A stretch of DNA of 52,356 bases. Origin: a virus. Made by a program: the position numbers and the translations under genes. Shown here in pieces: positions 40,201-48,656 of this stretch (position 1 is the stretch's first letter; each line of letters begins with the position of its first letter). The stretch is taken from positions 1-52,356 of the IMG/VR virus record IMGVR_UViG_3300046794_000144, one strand, 5' to 3'. The notes beneath the pieces were generated by a model that searched no databases, was not told the origin of the DNA, and saw only the letters and a program-made list of their open reading frames with translations.

Positions 40201-40506
40201 GTTGTCTGGAGTCAGGCGGATATCCGCAAGGCTGGCGGCGTGGCCACGGTTGAGGCGCTCCGAAAAGGAAATGTTTCTCCTATACGAGCGGGTGCCAAGG
40301 GCACAGGTCCGGACGCGAGCCGTCCGCAGATGGGCGCCGCACCAGTCATCAACATCATCGAGGATGCCAGCAAGGCCGGTCAAAGCCGGTCGAGCCAGGT
40401 AGATGGTAAGTGGAACACTGACTACTTCGTCTCACAAATCCGTGAAAACGGCAAAGAGGCCAAGGCTATTCAGCAGATGCTCGGCATGGGAAGGGCAGCA
40501 CGATGA
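37285..40506 (+). CDS. Tape measure protein
   Basis: 1073 aa. TQTSRLVLEIDSRDAEQKAEDVRKALGALE is the typical N-terminus. The middle has lambda H-like elements (FTDIAVSLQGGQAPLTVFLQQGGQLKDMFG and GYILGLVNPFTVAAAAVGVL). Long coiled coils follow; near the C-terminus VQKALSAFPPPFNFAAAAAVGVATAANVANI is a hydrophobic segment and FSGGGYTGAGGVNEYAGPAHKGEVVW closes it. It sets tail length; the estimate is about 160 nm if 0.15 nm per residue. Confidence 0.93.
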   Translation: MTQTSRLVLEIDSRDAEQKAEDVRKALGALEAVGLRVKPAMDQAGAGIDGAGNSARKAAGSIDVLVDSSEKSGTSTKKAAETYDQAKGRLVEMAKSSLQASEYIKAMSASTEKAGSVFDVAGGKASNLAALAKRLQAESDANALANGRQADSSRKAAAANDEQATALANLLGKIDPVTRKLNELDQMEKDLAKNKKFLDPETFADYQGKLNTARAELGRFNADMTKTGMSAKATAAALRGVPAQFTDIAVSLQGGQAPLTVFLQQGGQLKDMFGGAGPAAKALGGYILGLVNPFTVAAAAVGVLGLAYYQGSKEQTAFQLSLITTGNASGTTTVALAEMSKRISDTVGTTGQAASALAQLAASGKIASSSFEEIAIAAISWEKATSQAVATTVAEFNKLADDPVKAIVELNDKYNFLTASVYEQVRAAQEQGDKQAAAAIAEEAYAKALTDRAGKIKQNLGTLERAWNDLASAAKSGWDAILDIGRESNKGPDLTAIQQKINYLKSTLDTGFEDGNARQRIATLQAELDGYTKKAKAEQDAAAAAAHSAQVQRDGQVAYEAFQKNIEQNFTKQQKMNKALEDDQKRINAARAAGYIITEQQAAASQKAIRDNPSYKESETKTPKGKAYTEDAGMKALDAARQTQAVLLQQNASLNAQGIATEKVGAQAQALIKWEQQLADIKGKKTLTADQKSLLASQDLITAQLKKNVALEREAEISKGIQQAQKDQVQLLTLTGQLREANSLKSSLDDAAQLAEYERQGNVEAAKRLETMIKIRDVNLKAAQKPGTIEGVTQAPNAPGLDASVGGAGSEIDRLDEAAAKLETWRATELERQAAYLDLKAINEETYAARVANIDEQATQNRQKIEEAKNQALLVGASDFFGNMASLSQSGNKKLAAIGKAAAIIQATMDGYLAVQKALSAFPPPFNFAAAAAVGVATAANVANIAGIGFSGGGYTGAGGVNEYAGPAHKGEVVWSQADIRKAGGVATVEALRKGNVSPIRAGAKGTGPDASRPQMGAAPVINIIEDASKAGQSRSSQVDGKWNTDYFVSQIRENGKEAKAIQQMLGMGRAAR

Positions 40507-40955
40507 TTCAGTACCCTAAGGAGCTCCCATATCCGTTGCGGGACGGATATGGCGCCAACTCTGTCGACCCCATGAAAGCTACTGCACTACAGACAGGGCG
40601 CACCAGATATCGGCGCAAATATTCTTCCGTGCCGACCGATCAAAAGGTCGTATGGAATATGAGCGACCTTGAGGCTCAGTACTTTGAGTCTTGGTATGAA
40701 GAGGTCCTGATTTCTGGATCGCTCTGGTTTGAATGCGAGCTTAGGACGCCTCAGGGGCTTATGCATTACAAGGCGCATTTCAAGGAGATATACAACGGTC
40801 CAGAGCTGTTCGGCGTAGACCGTTTCGTTTTCAGCGCCACGTTGCAGTTGTGGGAGCGGCCAATCCTCACCGGCGGTTGGGCGATTTACGCGCCAGAGTA
40901 TCTGCTCGGCATGAACATCCTCGACCTAGCTGTCAACAAGGACTGGCCATCATGA
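40503..40955 (+). CDS. Minor tail protein
   Basis: 150 aa (YPKELPYPLRDGYGANSVDP; VWNMSDLEAQYFESWYEEVL). Its ATG overlaps the tape measure stop (ATGA), and the length and position fit distal minor tail proteins of the lambda M type. Confidence 0.8.
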   Translation: MIQYPKELPYPLRDGYGANSVDPMKATALQTGRTRYRRKYSSVPTDQKVVWNMSDLEAQYFESWYEEVLISGSLWFECELRTPQGLMHYKAHFKEIYNGPELFGVDRFVFSATLQLWERPILTGGWAIYAPEYLLGMNILDLAVNKDWPS

Positions 40956-41434
40956 CGAGCTTTGTACTCAACCGGCTTTATTCAAGTGGTGGCACGGAGA
41001 TTCTCCATGGAACCCTAGAGATCACGGACGGCGTGGCCCACCACTTTTTGACTGATGGGTTTGAGGATCTGGAGGTTGTTCTCGAAACAGGGATTCTGGC
41101 GACGTTTAACGCTTGCGGGATATCCATTGCGCTCCCAAAGCGCGGTAACGATGGCAAGCAAGACTTGAAGTTCGCGCTGTGCAATATCGACGGCAGCGTC
41201 TCTGGCTTCCTCCGTGCAGCGCTCAAGGACCGACGGGAGATCAGCATGGTTTACAGGGAGTACATCAGCACCGATCTTGCCCACCCATCGAAGATCCTGC
41301 GCTACAAGGTGAAAAGCGGCTCGGTAACAGCAACCGAAGCTCAGATCGTGGCCGGCTACTTCAACCTGCTCGAAACCCTTTGGCTTCGCTACAACTACAC
41401 CGGCGAATTCGCCCCTGGCATGCGGTACCAATAA
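40952..41434 (+). CDS. Minor tail protein (DUF1833/gpL-like)
   Basis: 160 aa. LHGTLEITDGVAHHFLTDGFEDLEVVLETG and DLKFALCNIDGSVSGFLRAAL fit the DUF1833 minor-tail group preceding an NlpC/P60 protein. Overlaps both neighbours by a few nt. Confidence 0.78.
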   Translation: MTSFVLNRLYSSGGTEILHGTLEITDGVAHHFLTDGFEDLEVVLETGILATFNACGISIALPKRGNDGKQDLKFALCNIDGSVSGFLRAALKDRREISMVYREYISTDLAHPSKILRYKVKSGSVTATEAQIVAGYFNLLETLWLRYNYTGEFAPGMRYQ

Positions 41435-41814
41435 TGATCGATCACGACAAATACCTCGCGGGCCAGTACCTCGAGGGCGGGAGAGTGTGGCCGCTTGTTG
41501 ACTGCTACGGCCTTGTGCTGGAGGTGCGCCGCGACCTCGGCATGCCGGATTGGCCTGAGTGGGCGGACATCCGCGCCGGCGACGGCTCGATGGTCGAGGT
41601 GGCCGGTAAGTGGTTCCCCACGCTCACGCCGTGCGAGCCGGAGGAGGGCGCATTGATTGCGCTCTACCAGGGCAGTGAGATGCGTCACGTAGGCGTGGTG
41701 GTTCGCTGCGGGGCCTCGCTTGAGGCAATGGAAATCACCGAGAAGCAACGCACAATCTGCCTGCCTCTGCACAGGCTCAAGCGCCGCTTCGTGCGGGTGG
41801 AGTATTACAAGTGA
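41434..41814 (+). CDS. NlpC/P60-family tail protein (gpK-like)
   Basis: 126 aa. Catalytic Cys24 (VDCYGLVLEVRRDLG) and His85 (MRHVGVVV) match the NlpC/P60 cysteine peptidase pattern. It may cleave peptidoglycan stems or act in tail-tip assembly. The ATG overlaps the previous TAA. Confidence 0.82.
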   Translation: MIDHDKYLAGQYLEGGRVWPLVDCYGLVLEVRRDLGMPDWPEWADIRAGDGSMVEVAGKWFPTLTPCEPEEGALIALYQGSEMRHVGVVVRCGASLEAMEITEKQRTICLPLHRLKRRFVRVEYYK

Positions 41815-44800
41815 TTGAAATTTACCCATCCCGCATTGGCGTAAAAAGTGGCGACTGCGTGCCGCTGGAGTCACACCAGGTAAGTGAACCTATTTCCTTG
41901 GCTGGCTGGCTTTCAGCAAATGCCGCCGGCTTCGACCTTGATGCCATGCACCCTATCTGCATCGAGGTAGAAGGGAAGTCGGTGTCGGTTGATCAGTGGC
42001 CGGTGACCATTATCGATTGCAACACGAACGTGATGATTTTCCCCGAGGCGCGCGCTGTCGGTGCGGCCGCTGCTGCCTGGGCCGCGGTGGCATTGGCCGC
42101 CATCTCGATTGTGATGATCCTCACGATGCCAAAGGCGAAGGCCGCAAAGCAACAGCAAGGCGACGATCTGGATGCAGTTACGGCCACCGGCAACCATGCA
42201 AAGCTGAACTCGCCTATTCGTGAGGTGCTAGGCATGGCCAAGGTTTATCCAGACCTGCTGGTGCCGCCTGTAACGCGCTTCGTAAACAAGAGGGCGATGG
42301 TGACAACCCTGGCCATGTCCGTTGGTCGGGGGCGGAATTCTATTCCTCCAAGCACGCTTAAGGTTGGCGACACGCCATTCGCTGCGTTTGGTTCCGACCT
42401 GAATTACACCATCTATGAGCCAGGCGCATCGCTTCGTGGTGATTCGCGAGCGCGAAACTGGTATCCAGCCACAGAGGTAGGCGGCACGAACGCTGGCACC
42501 GCCGGCCTCGACCTATCCAGCACCGCGCCTTCGGAGTCGGCTGCACTGGCAGATTCCATGCTGATCAGCGGCAATACGGTTTCTTTGCTTGGTAACAGCC
42601 CACGATTCCCTGATGCGTGGGACGCAGGCACTGTCGTTCGACTGGTAACCCCCGACACCTTCACGGTAACGAGCTCAGGCTCGTACAGCCGAATCGCCGG
42701 CGCCTTGTCCGACCTTGCGCCGTTCGTTGGCATGAAGGTAACGCTGGGTAGTGATTCAGAGATCGATTTGACGGTGGTCAGCGTGACTCCGTATGTCGCG
42801 CCAGTCCCAGGGGTTGGTGGGTCTCCGTCTATGGTTACAGGCAGCGCGTCGCCTTCCGGCTACGACTTCACGTCAGGCGCAGTGGTGTGGTCTGTGACCT
42901 TCCAGGGCGTCACCAAGACCATATCCCTGAACACCAACTATGTGAACATGAGCGGGCTTGTATCGACGATCACTTCCCAGTTGTCGGGCACCGGTCTTGT
43001 GGCACAAGACAGTTCCGGCCGGCTTCGCCTGATTGAGCCGCTCAGCCCTTATAAAGGTGGCCCGATCTCGCAAACCAGCGCGCCGGTGCCGATCTTCGGC
43101 TCTGGGCCGACCTATACCGTCGGTACCGCCTCGGCAGGCGGCACGCCGGAACAGCTTGCGAGTGTCACGTTGAGCTTTGATAACGGCACGCCTTTCTCTG
43201 GTGTCGCTGCCGGCCAGCAACGGCTTTCCCTTGCCTACCGAGGCTACAGGTTTCAAATCGTCTCGGTTTCAGGTCTCACCGCCACAGTGAAAAGAATCAC
43301 TGATACGGGCGTGGTCGACAATGCCTGGGCTGGATTCACAGCCAGAACCTTGCTCGACTTCTCGATGTCAGGAAGCGGCGGGGCAGGCAACTGGATCGGC
43401 TCGTTCATGGGCTGCCCAGAATACGAATTGGCAACACAGGCTGAATATGATGTCTTCCTAAGCCAGGGCCTCTGCTATTACAGCAAGTCCGGCAATATAA
43501 AAATGCTCACCAAGTCGATCGAGGTGCGATGGAGGGATTCGGCCATAGGTGGAGCGTGGACAACCATCACCCATACATATACCGATGCAACCCCTGATCA
43601 GATTGGCTTCACACACGGAATCGTTTTTCCTTACCCACTACGCCCTGAGTTTCAAATGCGACGGGTTCAGCCGGTCGAGGGCGGTCAGGTGCGTGACGCG
43701 ATTCAATGGTACGGCCTGCGCACGCTGCTGCCCGATCCCGGCTCTTACGAGGGGATCACCGTCATCACCATGGATATCCGTGGCGGCGATCGCCTCAGCG
43801 CCCAGTCTGAGCGTCAGATCAACTGTGTGCCGACTCGAATCTACGACAATGCGCCGGCGCGATCCATCAAAGGGGCTGCGCTGCATGTTTGTCAGGGCCT
43901 CGGGATTGATGAGTCGCTGATCGACATGGATGCGCTGAATGCAGTGGACCAGGACTATTGGACGCCGCGTAGCGAGCTATATGACATGTCTCACGAAAAG
44001 CCAGCGGCTATCCGTGAGGTCCTACAGGGAATTTTCACTGCTGGCATGTCGCACCTGTCCAGCGGAAACGGATTGCTCAGCGTGAAGCGGGAAGGGATTC
44101 AGCCGCCGCGCGGGGTTATCACGCCGCACGAAATGACCAGCGAACTGGCGGCCAGCTTCACCGCGCCAAGCCCTGACGACTTCGACGGGGTAGACGTTGA
44201 ATACATCGACCAATATACCAACCGTAAGGAAACAAGGCCTTGCCGACTGGATGGAAGCCTTGGCCTCAAGATCGACAAAATACAGCTGGATGGGGTGTCA
44301 GACGAAACCCGCGCCTGGCGCATCGGAATGAGGCAGTTACGCAAGTATCAGTTCTCGCGCTGGGGCTACAGCGTCGATACGGAGATGGATGCTCTGGTGT
44401 TTGACGACATCGACCACATCACACTGGCCGATGACATCCCGAACACCACCAGCAGCGCGCTGATCATGGGGGTTGAGAGTGTAGGTGGGCAGTACCTATT
44501 GACGCTAAGCGAAGAAATGGACTGGTCTATGGCTTCTCCTCGGGCAGTCATACGCAGACACGATGGCACGGTAACCAGTCTGTTCGAGCCAAAGGTTGCT
44601 GGCTTTCATCAGGTGCTGGTGCCGCTCACTGCTATCGACTTCGAGATTGTTACGGACCTCAGCATTGAGCCTGCCCGCTTCCTGTTTGGACCAAGCGAGC
44701 AGGTCGGATACCCCGCAATGATCACAGAGATCACACCAAACCAAGATGGCTCCTGTGCTGTAACCGCAACCGAGTACTCGCCTGTGTTCTACGCAGACGA

Positions 44801-44828
44801 TGACAACTACCCGCCTGCATCGGCGTAG
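41811..44828 (+). CDS. Tail tip / host-specificity protein (gpJ-like)
   Basis: 1005 aa, GTG start overlapping the previous stop. The N-terminal about 90 residues carry a ubiquitin-like region and a hydrophobic helix (GAAAAAWAAVALAAISIVMIL, gpI-like), so I and J parts look fused. Further on: SPIREVLGMAKVYPDLLVPPV, then KTISLNTNYVNM and GGDRLSAQSERQINCVPTRIY, all typical of J-like proteins. It forms the tail hub to which the spike attaches. Confidence 0.88.
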   Translation: MIEIYPSRIGVKSGDCVPLESHQVSEPISLAGWLSANAAGFDLDAMHPICIEVEGKSVSVDQWPVTIIDCNTNVMIFPEARAVGAAAAAWAAVALAAISIVMILTMPKAKAAKQQQGDDLDAVTATGNHAKLNSPIREVLGMAKVYPDLLVPPVTRFVNKRAMVTTLAMSVGRGRNSIPPSTLKVGDTPFAAFGSDLNYTIYEPGASLRGDSRARNWYPATEVGGTNAGTAGLDLSSTAPSESAALADSMLISGNTVSLLGNSPRFPDAWDAGTVVRLVTPDTFTVTSSGSYSRIAGALSDLAPFVGMKVTLGSDSEIDLTVVSVTPYVAPVPGVGGSPSMVTGSASPSGYDFTSGAVVWSVTFQGVTKTISLNTNYVNMSGLVSTITSQLSGTGLVAQDSSGRLRLIEPLSPYKGGPISQTSAPVPIFGSGPTYTVGTASAGGTPEQLASVTLSFDNGTPFSGVAAGQQRLSLAYRGYRFQIVSVSGLTATVKRITDTGVVDNAWAGFTARTLLDFSMSGSGGAGNWIGSFMGCPEYELATQAEYDVFLSQGLCYYSKSGNIKMLTKSIEVRWRDSAIGGAWTTITHTYTDATPDQIGFTHGIVFPYPLRPEFQMRRVQPVEGGQVRDAIQWYGLRTLLPDPGSYEGITVITMDIRGGDRLSAQSERQINCVPTRIYDNAPARSIKGAALHVCQGLGIDESLIDMDALNAVDQDYWTPRSELYDMSHEKPAAIREVLQGIFTAGMSHLSSGNGLLSVKREGIQPPRGVITPHEMTSELAASFTAPSPDDFDGVDVEYIDQYTNRKETRPCRLDGSLGLKIDKIQLDGVSDETRAWRIGMRQLRKYQFSRWGYSVDTEMDALVFDDIDHITLADDIPNTTSSALIMGVESVGGQYLLTLSEEMDWSMASPRAVIRRHDGTVTSLFEPKVAGFHQVLVPLTAIDFEIVTDLSIEPARFLFGPSEQVGYPAMITEITPNQDGSCAVTATEYSPVFYADDDNYPPASA

Positions 44829-44843
44829 GTATCAAACCTTCCA

Positions 44844-44870
44844 CGGCCCGCCACTGAGCGGGCTTTTTTT
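44844..44870 (+). terminator. Terminator before spike gene, copy A of repeated element
   Basis: CGGCCCGCCACTGAGCGGGC plus T7 or more. The same 27-nt element is at 50751-50777, in the same orientation. Confidence 0.85.
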
Positions 44871-44887
44871 TGCCTCGGGGGAAAACC

Positions 44888-47068
44888 ATGGCCTATAACA
44901 CCGGGAACCCTGTTGAGCCAAATGGCTCGACTGATCCGCGCGACCTTCGCGACAATGCCCAAATCCTCGACAAGCTCGTGAACAGCTCTGACCTTACCTG
45001 GCTTGGGCGCCTGGGGAAGGCGCTCAAGACCTGGGCAGGCATGGAGAAAGACTTTTCCGATCTACTGCTTCGCTCAGGCTTTGAATCGATCTACATCCCA
45101 TATGCCGCTGGTGCGGTAGTGGATCGTGCCACGCAGCTGGTACAGCGCGACGGCGATCTCTACCGTGTAACGAACCAAGCTGATCTTCCCCTGACTTTGT
45201 CGGGGACGTGGGCTGCTGACGCGCCAAAGCTCACAGCTGTAGCCGATCAGGGGCTACGCTCAGCTCTCGCTGGCCCGGCCGGTACTACTATGGTCGGTCG
45301 GCCGAGTGGGACGCTCGAAGACTCTCTTCTTCAGTTCGACAAAACCCTGTTGCCTGGCTTCCTGAAGCAGCAAGGCAGCGTTCTCAGAACTCTGTCAGGT
45401 TCTACGCTTGGAGATGTCAGCCAGTTTTCCAGAGCTCTTGCGGCTGGACTAGTGAAGATCGTTATTGCTGGCGACAGTATCGCTGAAGGGAAAAGTCAGG
45501 TTAACCCTGATGATTCCTGGGTTATGGTTTTCGTGCGGGCTCTTCGTGCGGCGTATCCTGGTGTGACGTTCGTCGTCGCAAACATGAGCCTTGCTGGTCG
45601 AGGGACGGGCAACCTGGCAAGCGATGGATATGTCGGTATAGCCGGTCCTGATAATCCGGAAGTTGGGTTTTACCAAGCTCCGGGGTCTCAGTCGACTGGT
45701 CACTGGCCCGCAGGAAGTACAATTGGAAAAACTTGGAAGGAGCACATTCGAGATCAGGCGCCAGACCTGATCATTCAACCTCTTGGAATGAATGATCTTA
45801 CCGGGACAAGCAACGACAATGCTGCTGTAACGAAACTATGTCTTGATTATTACAGAACTTTCCCAAAGGTCCCATCTGTTGCCCTCATGACTCCTATGCA
45901 GCCGAGCAATCTAATCCCTCCTTTCGATGGTTTTCAGGAGAGAATTAGAGCTAACGCAGAGATTTACAGGGGGATTTGTGCACAGTTCAATCTCACGCTT
46001 CTGGATGCCAATAGACTTTGTTTCCTGTATCGGGACGCTGTGGACATCGTCAACACCAAAGGGCATCGTCGCTTAATCGATGGATTCCCGACTGGATGGA
46101 CAAAGCTTAGCGGGTCAGGATATTCCATCTCTGGCGGCGTTCTAACCGGCAGCGGTATCACGCGCCGAGATGAAGCCTGTCGTGACGTTTACATCGATGT
46201 AGCATTCACGCTTTCGAATTACACGACAATGGTTCCTGGCGTCGAGTATCGAATGGATCTGGCCACGCCCGCCAATGCTTACACCGTGCAGATTCAAAGT
46301 GGCACGACGGTGATTTTGTACTGGCAAAGCACCGTTCTTTCCTCCGACCTTATCGCCCCCCTTGTAAATGGGGCGCCGGTGAGAATTGAGGTTAAGTGCC
46401 GTGGTGCTCAGCATAGGATTTATGTAAACAGAGCGCTTGTTCTCACCTGGTACGACTACAACAAGCTTAGTGAGGGGGCTACTGCGGTTTCAATAGATGG
46501 TGGTTCTGGGGCAATTTCGAATTACACCATGGTTAAGTTTGAGCCGCTGGCGGTTGGGCGCCAGATGTTCAGCCAGGGTGATCTGCTTGGTTATGTAAAC
46601 GACTTCGATACAAATCCAGACTCGCTTGGTGGTAGCGCTGGGAACCACCCATCAGCTCTTGGGCACTCAGTAATGTATGCCGACGCATGTTTGCCGATGT
46701 TCAGGATTCCCAGGGCGTCTGGGTCATCCGTGGCGTTCGCAAAAGCTACCGGCACAGAGAACTTCTATGGGTCTTCAGCTGGGCCATCTGCGAGAACTCA
46801 AGTTGACGGGATAAACGGTCCTCTTCTTCTCGTGAGCGGCGTTACTGGTGGCGAAATTTGCTCGCTCCAGCAAGTCGAATTGGTAGCGGGAGGAAGATCT
46901 ATCAACATCAACGTCCAAAGCACGACCTCGGCAGGAACCGCCGCAATTCTCTCGACAAACCTTGTTCTGGGGTCAGGTAGCTGGGTTGTGACAGTAAGAG
47001 CAACCCTAAGTCGAAATGCTTCTGGAGTGCTGAATGCGCTTGATGCTGTGGCGATAAAGGCGGCGTAA
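44888..47068 (+). CDS. Tail spike with SGNH esterase domain
   Basis: 726 aa. Residues 1-150 are a Pseudomonas-phage spike head-binding part (YNTGNPVEPNGSTDPRDLRD; DLYRVTNQADLPLTLSGTW). An SGNH hydrolase domain follows: S197 (GDSIAEG), N302 (GMND), H587 in NHPSALGH. A beta-rich insert lies between (about 395-555). It should bind and deacylate surface polysaccharide during infection. The D of the usual DxxH block is not seen. Base use is more A+T-rich than the tail genes upstream. Confidence 0.85.
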   Translation: MAYNTGNPVEPNGSTDPRDLRDNAQILDKLVNSSDLTWLGRLGKALKTWAGMEKDFSDLLLRSGFESIYIPYAAGAVVDRATQLVQRDGDLYRVTNQADLPLTLSGTWAADAPKLTAVADQGLRSALAGPAGTTMVGRPSGTLEDSLLQFDKTLLPGFLKQQGSVLRTLSGSTLGDVSQFSRALAAGLVKIVIAGDSIAEGKSQVNPDDSWVMVFVRALRAAYPGVTFVVANMSLAGRGTGNLASDGYVGIAGPDNPEVGFYQAPGSQSTGHWPAGSTIGKTWKEHIRDQAPDLIIQPLGMNDLTGTSNDNAAVTKLCLDYYRTFPKVPSVALMTPMQPSNLIPPFDGFQERIRANAEIYRGICAQFNLTLLDANRLCFLYRDAVDIVNTKGHRRLIDGFPTGWTKLSGSGYSISGGVLTGSGITRRDEACRDVYIDVAFTLSNYTTMVPGVEYRMDLATPANAYTVQIQSGTTVILYWQSTVLSSDLIAPLVNGAPVRIEVKCRGAQHRIYVNRALVLTWYDYNKLSEGATAVSIDGGSGAISNYTMVKFEPLAVGRQMFSQGDLLGYVNDFDTNPDSLGGSAGNHPSALGHSVMYADACLPMFRIPRASGSSVAFAKATGTENFYGSSAGPSARTQVDGINGPLLLVSGVTGGEICSLQQVELVAGGRSININVQSTTSAGTAAILSTNLVLGSGSWVVTVRATLSRNASGVLNALDAVAIKAA

Positions 47069-47140
47069 TCCATAACATTATGGCGTACCTATTCAACCGT
47101 TTATGGCAAAATGCAATCCCCTTGGAATAGTGTGGATTGC

Positions 47141-48622
47141 ATGCGCCCCTTAGCCTTTTTGATCTCGTTGTTGGCGCTGCCTGCGCTTTTTTCTGTAGCT
47201 TCTGTCTCCGGCAGCCCTCCATTGGTTCTGAAAGCCGAACCTAAGGAGGTTATCGCCTACTCGGAAGCGCCAACTCCATTTTCTGCTGAGCCGTTCCGCA
47301 TGGATCTGGCCACTTACATAAAGGCGATAGCGAGCGGCAGGGTAAAGGTTGTCTATCTTGGGGATTCGATTACTGAGGGGGTTTCGCAGGTTCGCTATGA
47401 AGACTCGTGGGCTGGAAGGCTCTCTGAGTCTCTGCGGCGAGCCAGGCCGGATGTTAAATTTGAATTTTCAAACCTTAGCCTTGCTGGGCGAGGAATTGCC
47501 CAGGTAACAAATCCTAATTATCGAGCAATGCCGGGGGCTGATAGTCCAGCTGTCGGGTTCCATCGAGACCCCTCACATGGCGGAATCTCCGATCAATGGC
47601 CATTAGGAAGTAAGGAAGGGCTGTCCTGGATTGATCAGGTTCGACTGGAGAAGCCTGATCTCGTTATTTTGGCATTTGGCATGAATGATCGTGGTAGCCC
47701 TGGCGACATAGCTAGGCTCACAAAGCAGGTTCTGAAAGATATTAAGTCCTTTGAAAAAGTCCCTTCGGTTGCTCTTGTTACTTCGATACTGCCTACGCGG
47801 AAAGTAAAATATTTCAACGACATTCAAGACGCTGTTCAAATTACAGCTGATGTATATCGGTCCATGTCGAAAGAACATAGCTTGATTTTACTCGATGCAA
47901 ACTGGCGATATCATATGCTGCGCGACGGGATTGATATCAACTCTTGGAAAACCATTACTCGTGGTCTTGATGAGTACCCTGGCAATTTCAGGAAACTGTC
48001 TGGTTTCGGGTTTGATCTTCAAGGAACACTTCTGTACGGGTACGGTGCAATCGAACATAAGATATCGATAGCAAATCTTGATGTAACGTCAGCATTCATC
48101 CTTAACGATTATGCTGAGCAAACTCCGTCAGTTTGGTACCGGGTTGATAGAAAAGACATCATGAAGTCGTATCGGGTTCAGATTGCCATGGGAAACGAGG
48201 CAATTCTGTTCTACGGTATGACCCCTATCGCTTCAGGGAAGATAGAAGCCTTAACGCCTGGACAGAAAGCAACCATTCGAGTATCAGCGATCGACGGACA
48301 CCATATCGTATGGGTTAACGGGGTTCAGGTTATTGAGGTCTGGGACTACCGATCATTCTCGAAAGGCTCGGTCATCTTGCAGACCGATGACGGTCCGATG
48401 GGAGGGATTCTTGACTACTCGCTAAAAGAGTATGTTCACGTCAAAGGCTTTACCGAGACGTATACGGAAGATCAAATGCTCGGCATCAACGACTTTGGCA
48501 TTAATCCAAATTCCCTAGGTGGGAGCGCGACAAATCACCCAAGCAACCTTGGGCACTCAGCTGTCTATCTCGGTGCCGCTTGGCCATTGATCGAGACCAC
48601 AAGGGCAGTAGAGACAAGATGA
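47141..48622 (+). CDS. Secreted SGNH hydrolase, paralogue of the spike esterase
   Basis: 493 aa from an ATG giving a clear signal peptide (RPLAFLISLLALPALFSVASVSG); an ATG at 47111 would add 10 residues. The mature protein follows the spike esterase along its length: S76 (GDSITEG), SLAGRGI, N182 (GMND), H466 (NHPSNLGH), and the beta-rich insert including YRVDRKDIMKSYRVQIAMGN. It has no head-binding domain, so it is not a virion part by itself and should act in the periplasm or outside. Confidence 0.85.
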   Translation: MRPLAFLISLLALPALFSVASVSGSPPLVLKAEPKEVIAYSEAPTPFSAEPFRMDLATYIKAIASGRVKVVYLGDSITEGVSQVRYEDSWAGRLSESLRRARPDVKFEFSNLSLAGRGIAQVTNPNYRAMPGADSPAVGFHRDPSHGGISDQWPLGSKEGLSWIDQVRLEKPDLVILAFGMNDRGSPGDIARLTKQVLKDIKSFEKVPSVALVTSILPTRKVKYFNDIQDAVQITADVYRSMSKEHSLILLDANWRYHMLRDGIDINSWKTITRGLDEYPGNFRKLSGFGFDLQGTLLYGYGAIEHKISIANLDVTSAFILNDYAEQTPSVWYRVDRKDIMKSYRVQIAMGNEAILFYGMTPIASGKIEALTPGQKATIRVSAIDGHHIVWVNGVQVIEVWDYRSFSKGSVILQTDDGPMGGILDYSLKEYVHVKGFTETYTEDQMLGINDFGINPNSLGGSATNHPSNLGHSAVYLGAAWPLIETTRAVETR

Positions 48623-48626
48623 TAAG

Positions 48627-48656
48627 AGGGGCCGTAGTAGCGGCCCCTTTTTATCA
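48627..48656. terminator. Bidirectional terminator between convergent genes
   Basis: AGGGGCCG-TAGTAG-CGGCCCCT with flanking T-rich sequence between the secreted esterase and the opposing acyltransferase. Confidence 0.8.
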
